From contig JAHBTL010000006.1 in the NCBI GenBank assembly GCA_019638615.1, positions 1 to 64,000 of the forward strand: 64,000 nucleotides of DNA. Reading direction: 5' to 3'. Shown here one piece after another: positions 62,534 to 64,000 of the stretch. Position numbers and translations under genes: made by a program. Position 1 is the stretch's first letter; the number at the start of each line of letters is the position of its first letter. Source of the DNA: Chitinophagaceae bacterium (lineage in GTDB: Bacteria > Bacteroidota > Bacteroidia > Chitinophagales > Chitinophagaceae). The notes beneath the pieces were generated by a model, which did no database searches, had not been told where the DNA came from, and worked only from the letters and a program-made list of their open reading frames with translations.

Positions 62534-62742
62534 ACAGTTGGAGGAATAAATACAACAAGGATGCATTAAGATGAATAGAGCCGCTCTGATGAGATGCTTT
62601 CAGGGTAAAGGGTTGATATTTTTGCATTATCCTTATGCTTCGGATTACAATTCACGCACATCCTTATATCGCCGGCGGCAAATTTTTTTAATAGTAACTC
62701 CTGTAACTCTCATATCTTAGGCATACAATAAATACGCTAATC

Positions 62743-63417
62743 ATGAATTGCTTAAAGGCGCTGCTGATCTTCACCCTTTCATTCACCACGTTGATAGCAT
62801 TGGCACAGGATGACTCCATTGTGCTAAAAAACAAAACGGTTTATCCGCCGCCGGTCGGGCCTATCTCTATCCGCCAGATGAATTACGACCGTTCACGGGT
62901 GGTGCCGGCCAATACCCTGCTCATCGGTAACCAGTTCATGAACGCTCCCAACTACCGGTATGTTTATTTTTCGATGGCCGGCGGCGCTACCGTGATGGTT
63001 GGAGACCCGCGAAAGCTTTCAACGGCGGATAAATCGTTTTATATGAAATGGAACCGGTGGTTTAAAAGCATGGATAAGAAATACCAGTTCACCCGCTTCC
63101 GGCAGACATATGACATATTCGACAGGGCTACCAATGAAAACTGGGATGGATGTTTTCGTTTCAATCCTGAAAAAGAGGGAGGGGTGCTGTTTTTTTACAG
63201 GAATAATTCCGGCGATAATACACGGGTCTTCAAAGTAGCCTGCGTGCACGCTTCAGTGAGCTACAGGATATATGACCCGGAAAACAACCGTACTATTGCG
63301 CGGCTTACAGGATCGCAGCTGTTGTTAAAAGGGCTGCCTGTTACAATACCCACAATCTATTCAGCCAAAGTATTGGGGATTGAAAAGGATACATCAGGGA
63401 CAAGTACAGGTAAATAG
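62743..63417 (+). CDS. Secreted protein resembling the C-terminal part of a glycosidase
   Basis: A 224-residue protein with a signal peptide (cleaved near ALAQ). Residues about 125-218 (YDIFDRATNENWDGCFRFNPEKEGGVLFFYRNNS then YRIYDPENNRTIARLTGSQLLLKGLPVTIP) read like the C-terminal beta-sandwich of alpha-galactosidase-like enzymes. The catalytic barrel is absent; the segment from 45 to 125 shows only a short stretch (NAPNYRYVYFSMAGGATVMVGDPRKL) that could be its end. It may be an internally deleted enzyme gene or a stand-alone domain. Confidence 0.6.
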   Translation: MNCLKALLIFTLSFTTLIALAQDDSIVLKNKTVYPPPVGPISIRQMNYDRSRVVPANTLLIGNQFMNAPNYRYVYFSMAGGATVMVGDPRKLSTADKSFYMKWNRWFKSMDKKYQFTRFRQTYDIFDRATNENWDGCFRFNPEKEGGVLFFYRNNSGDNTRVFKVACVHASVSYRIYDPENNRTIARLTGSQLLLKGLPVTIPTIYSAKVLGIEKDTSGTSTGK

Positions 63418-63647
63418 GAGAAGACCATATAATGGTTCCTGCTAAAATTTAAACTTTTCTTACTGAGATAAATAGCGGTGTGTTTCTAAAACGAAACAGA
63501 TAATCAGGCAGTTGCTGGATTTTTATCCAGATCTGCCTGATGCAGGTCCGGACTGCCGGAATAATATCCTGAGAATAATCATATTTTTATTATACATTTA
63601 AAGTATAACTGTTTATGAAATTCCCCCTGAAGGGAAGTATTTTTATT

Positions 63648-64000
63648 ATGTTGAAGCTTAGTGATAAAGAACTGTTTTTGCTGATAAAGAATGATGACTA
63701 TTCGGCATTTGACGAATTATACAACAGGTATTGGTTACCATTGTTTAATAAAGCGTATAAACGCTTACGCGATAAGGAAGCATGCAGTGATATACTACAG
63801 GATATTTTTACAGACCTGTGGAATAAAAGGGCTGTGAGGGAAATAGAAAATGTATCTGCCTATTTAAGCGCTGCTGTTAAAAATAAGATATATACGCGCT
63901 TAGCCGAGGGAAAAGCGGGCTATTATTTTGTACAGCCTTTTGAAAATATGATAAGTACCGCTACCGCAGACAGCAGCTTTAACCAAAAAGAGATCAACAA
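63648..64000 (+). CDS. ECF-type RNA polymerase sigma factor (partial, runs off the window)
   Basis: The first 117 residues are present: MLKLSDKELFLLIKNDDYSAFDELYNRYW, then KRLRDKEACSDILQDIFTDLWNKR, the sigma-2 region typical for extracytoplasmic-function factors of Bacteroidota. An in-frame ATG at 63615 is an alternative start. Such factors often work with an anti-sigma factor and a SusCD-like receptor pair, which would lie to the right of the window. Confidence 0.85.
   Translation, partial: MLKLSDKELFLLIKNDDYSAFDELYNRYWLPLFNKAYKRLRDKEACSDILQDIFTDLWNKRAVREIENVSAYLSAAVKNKIYTRLAEGKAGYYFVQPFENMISTATADSSFNQKEIN

Overview
The window looks like a chromosome segment from a Bacteroidota member, most likely of the Chitinophagaceae type. 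The reasons are TAnnTTTG-type -7 promoter boxes, a type IX secretion C-terminal sorting domain, a TonB receptor with a carboxypeptidase-regulatory-like N-terminus, many lipoproteins, DUF3526 ABC permeases, Uma2 and LVIVD-repeat fragments, weak Shine-Dalgarno signals, and an ECF sigma factor of the SusCD-associated kind at the right edge. No rRNA, tRNA or CRISPR was seen.

Region 1 (0.1-10.7 kb) handles nitrous oxide and nitric oxide. A hemerythrin-like protein is divergent from a clade II (Sec/lipoprotein type) nos cluster: c-type cytochrome, nosZ, a membrane-domain/NosL fusion, nosD, nosF and nosY. Two group III truncated hemoglobins, a Crp/Fnr regulator and a heme-copper-oxidase-like membrane protein follow. 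No nitrite reductase or canonical NO reductase is present here. A structured, repeat-rich non-coding stretch sits at 7.66-8.3 kb.

Region 2 (10.9-23.3 kb) is the most interesting part: two tandem minus-strand operons that look metal-responsive. One (merC-like, a Cys-containing 77-aa protein, a 45-aa lipoprotein, a COG0523 GTPase) and one of nine genes (small His/Cys membrane protein, TonB receptor, two DUF3526 permeases with an ATPase, alkaline phosphatase, LolD-like ATPase, FtsX-like permease with a histidine-rich loop, DUF3299-like protein) each carry TTGCAAC-N3-GTTGCAA overlapping or filling the predicted promoter. I read them as one Zur-type zinc-limitation regulon with a candidate zinc-acquisition system that resembles Vibrio ZrgBC in part. 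No zur or znuABC gene is in the window.

Region 3 (23.3-25.8 kb) is an IS1182-like element with nested terminal repeats and a cluster of REP-like palindromes, lying directly against the promoter of the nine-gene operon. Region 4 (25.8-35.2 kb) holds an RND efflux operon, a broken Uma2 gene, SCO1/DUF420 and a secreted T9SS protein. Region 5 (35.3-44.7 kb) has two paralogous lipoproteins that share 903 bp of identical DNA flanked by diverged sequence, then two amidohydrolase-family proteins. Region 6 (44.7-64 kb) is mostly housekeeping: MscS, fabG, GH3, lptB, metF, aspartate kinase, chromate transporter, RidA, KAS III, LpxL-like acyltransferase, desaturase, cold-shock and RRM proteins, and regulators, with a few truncated or unknown genes.
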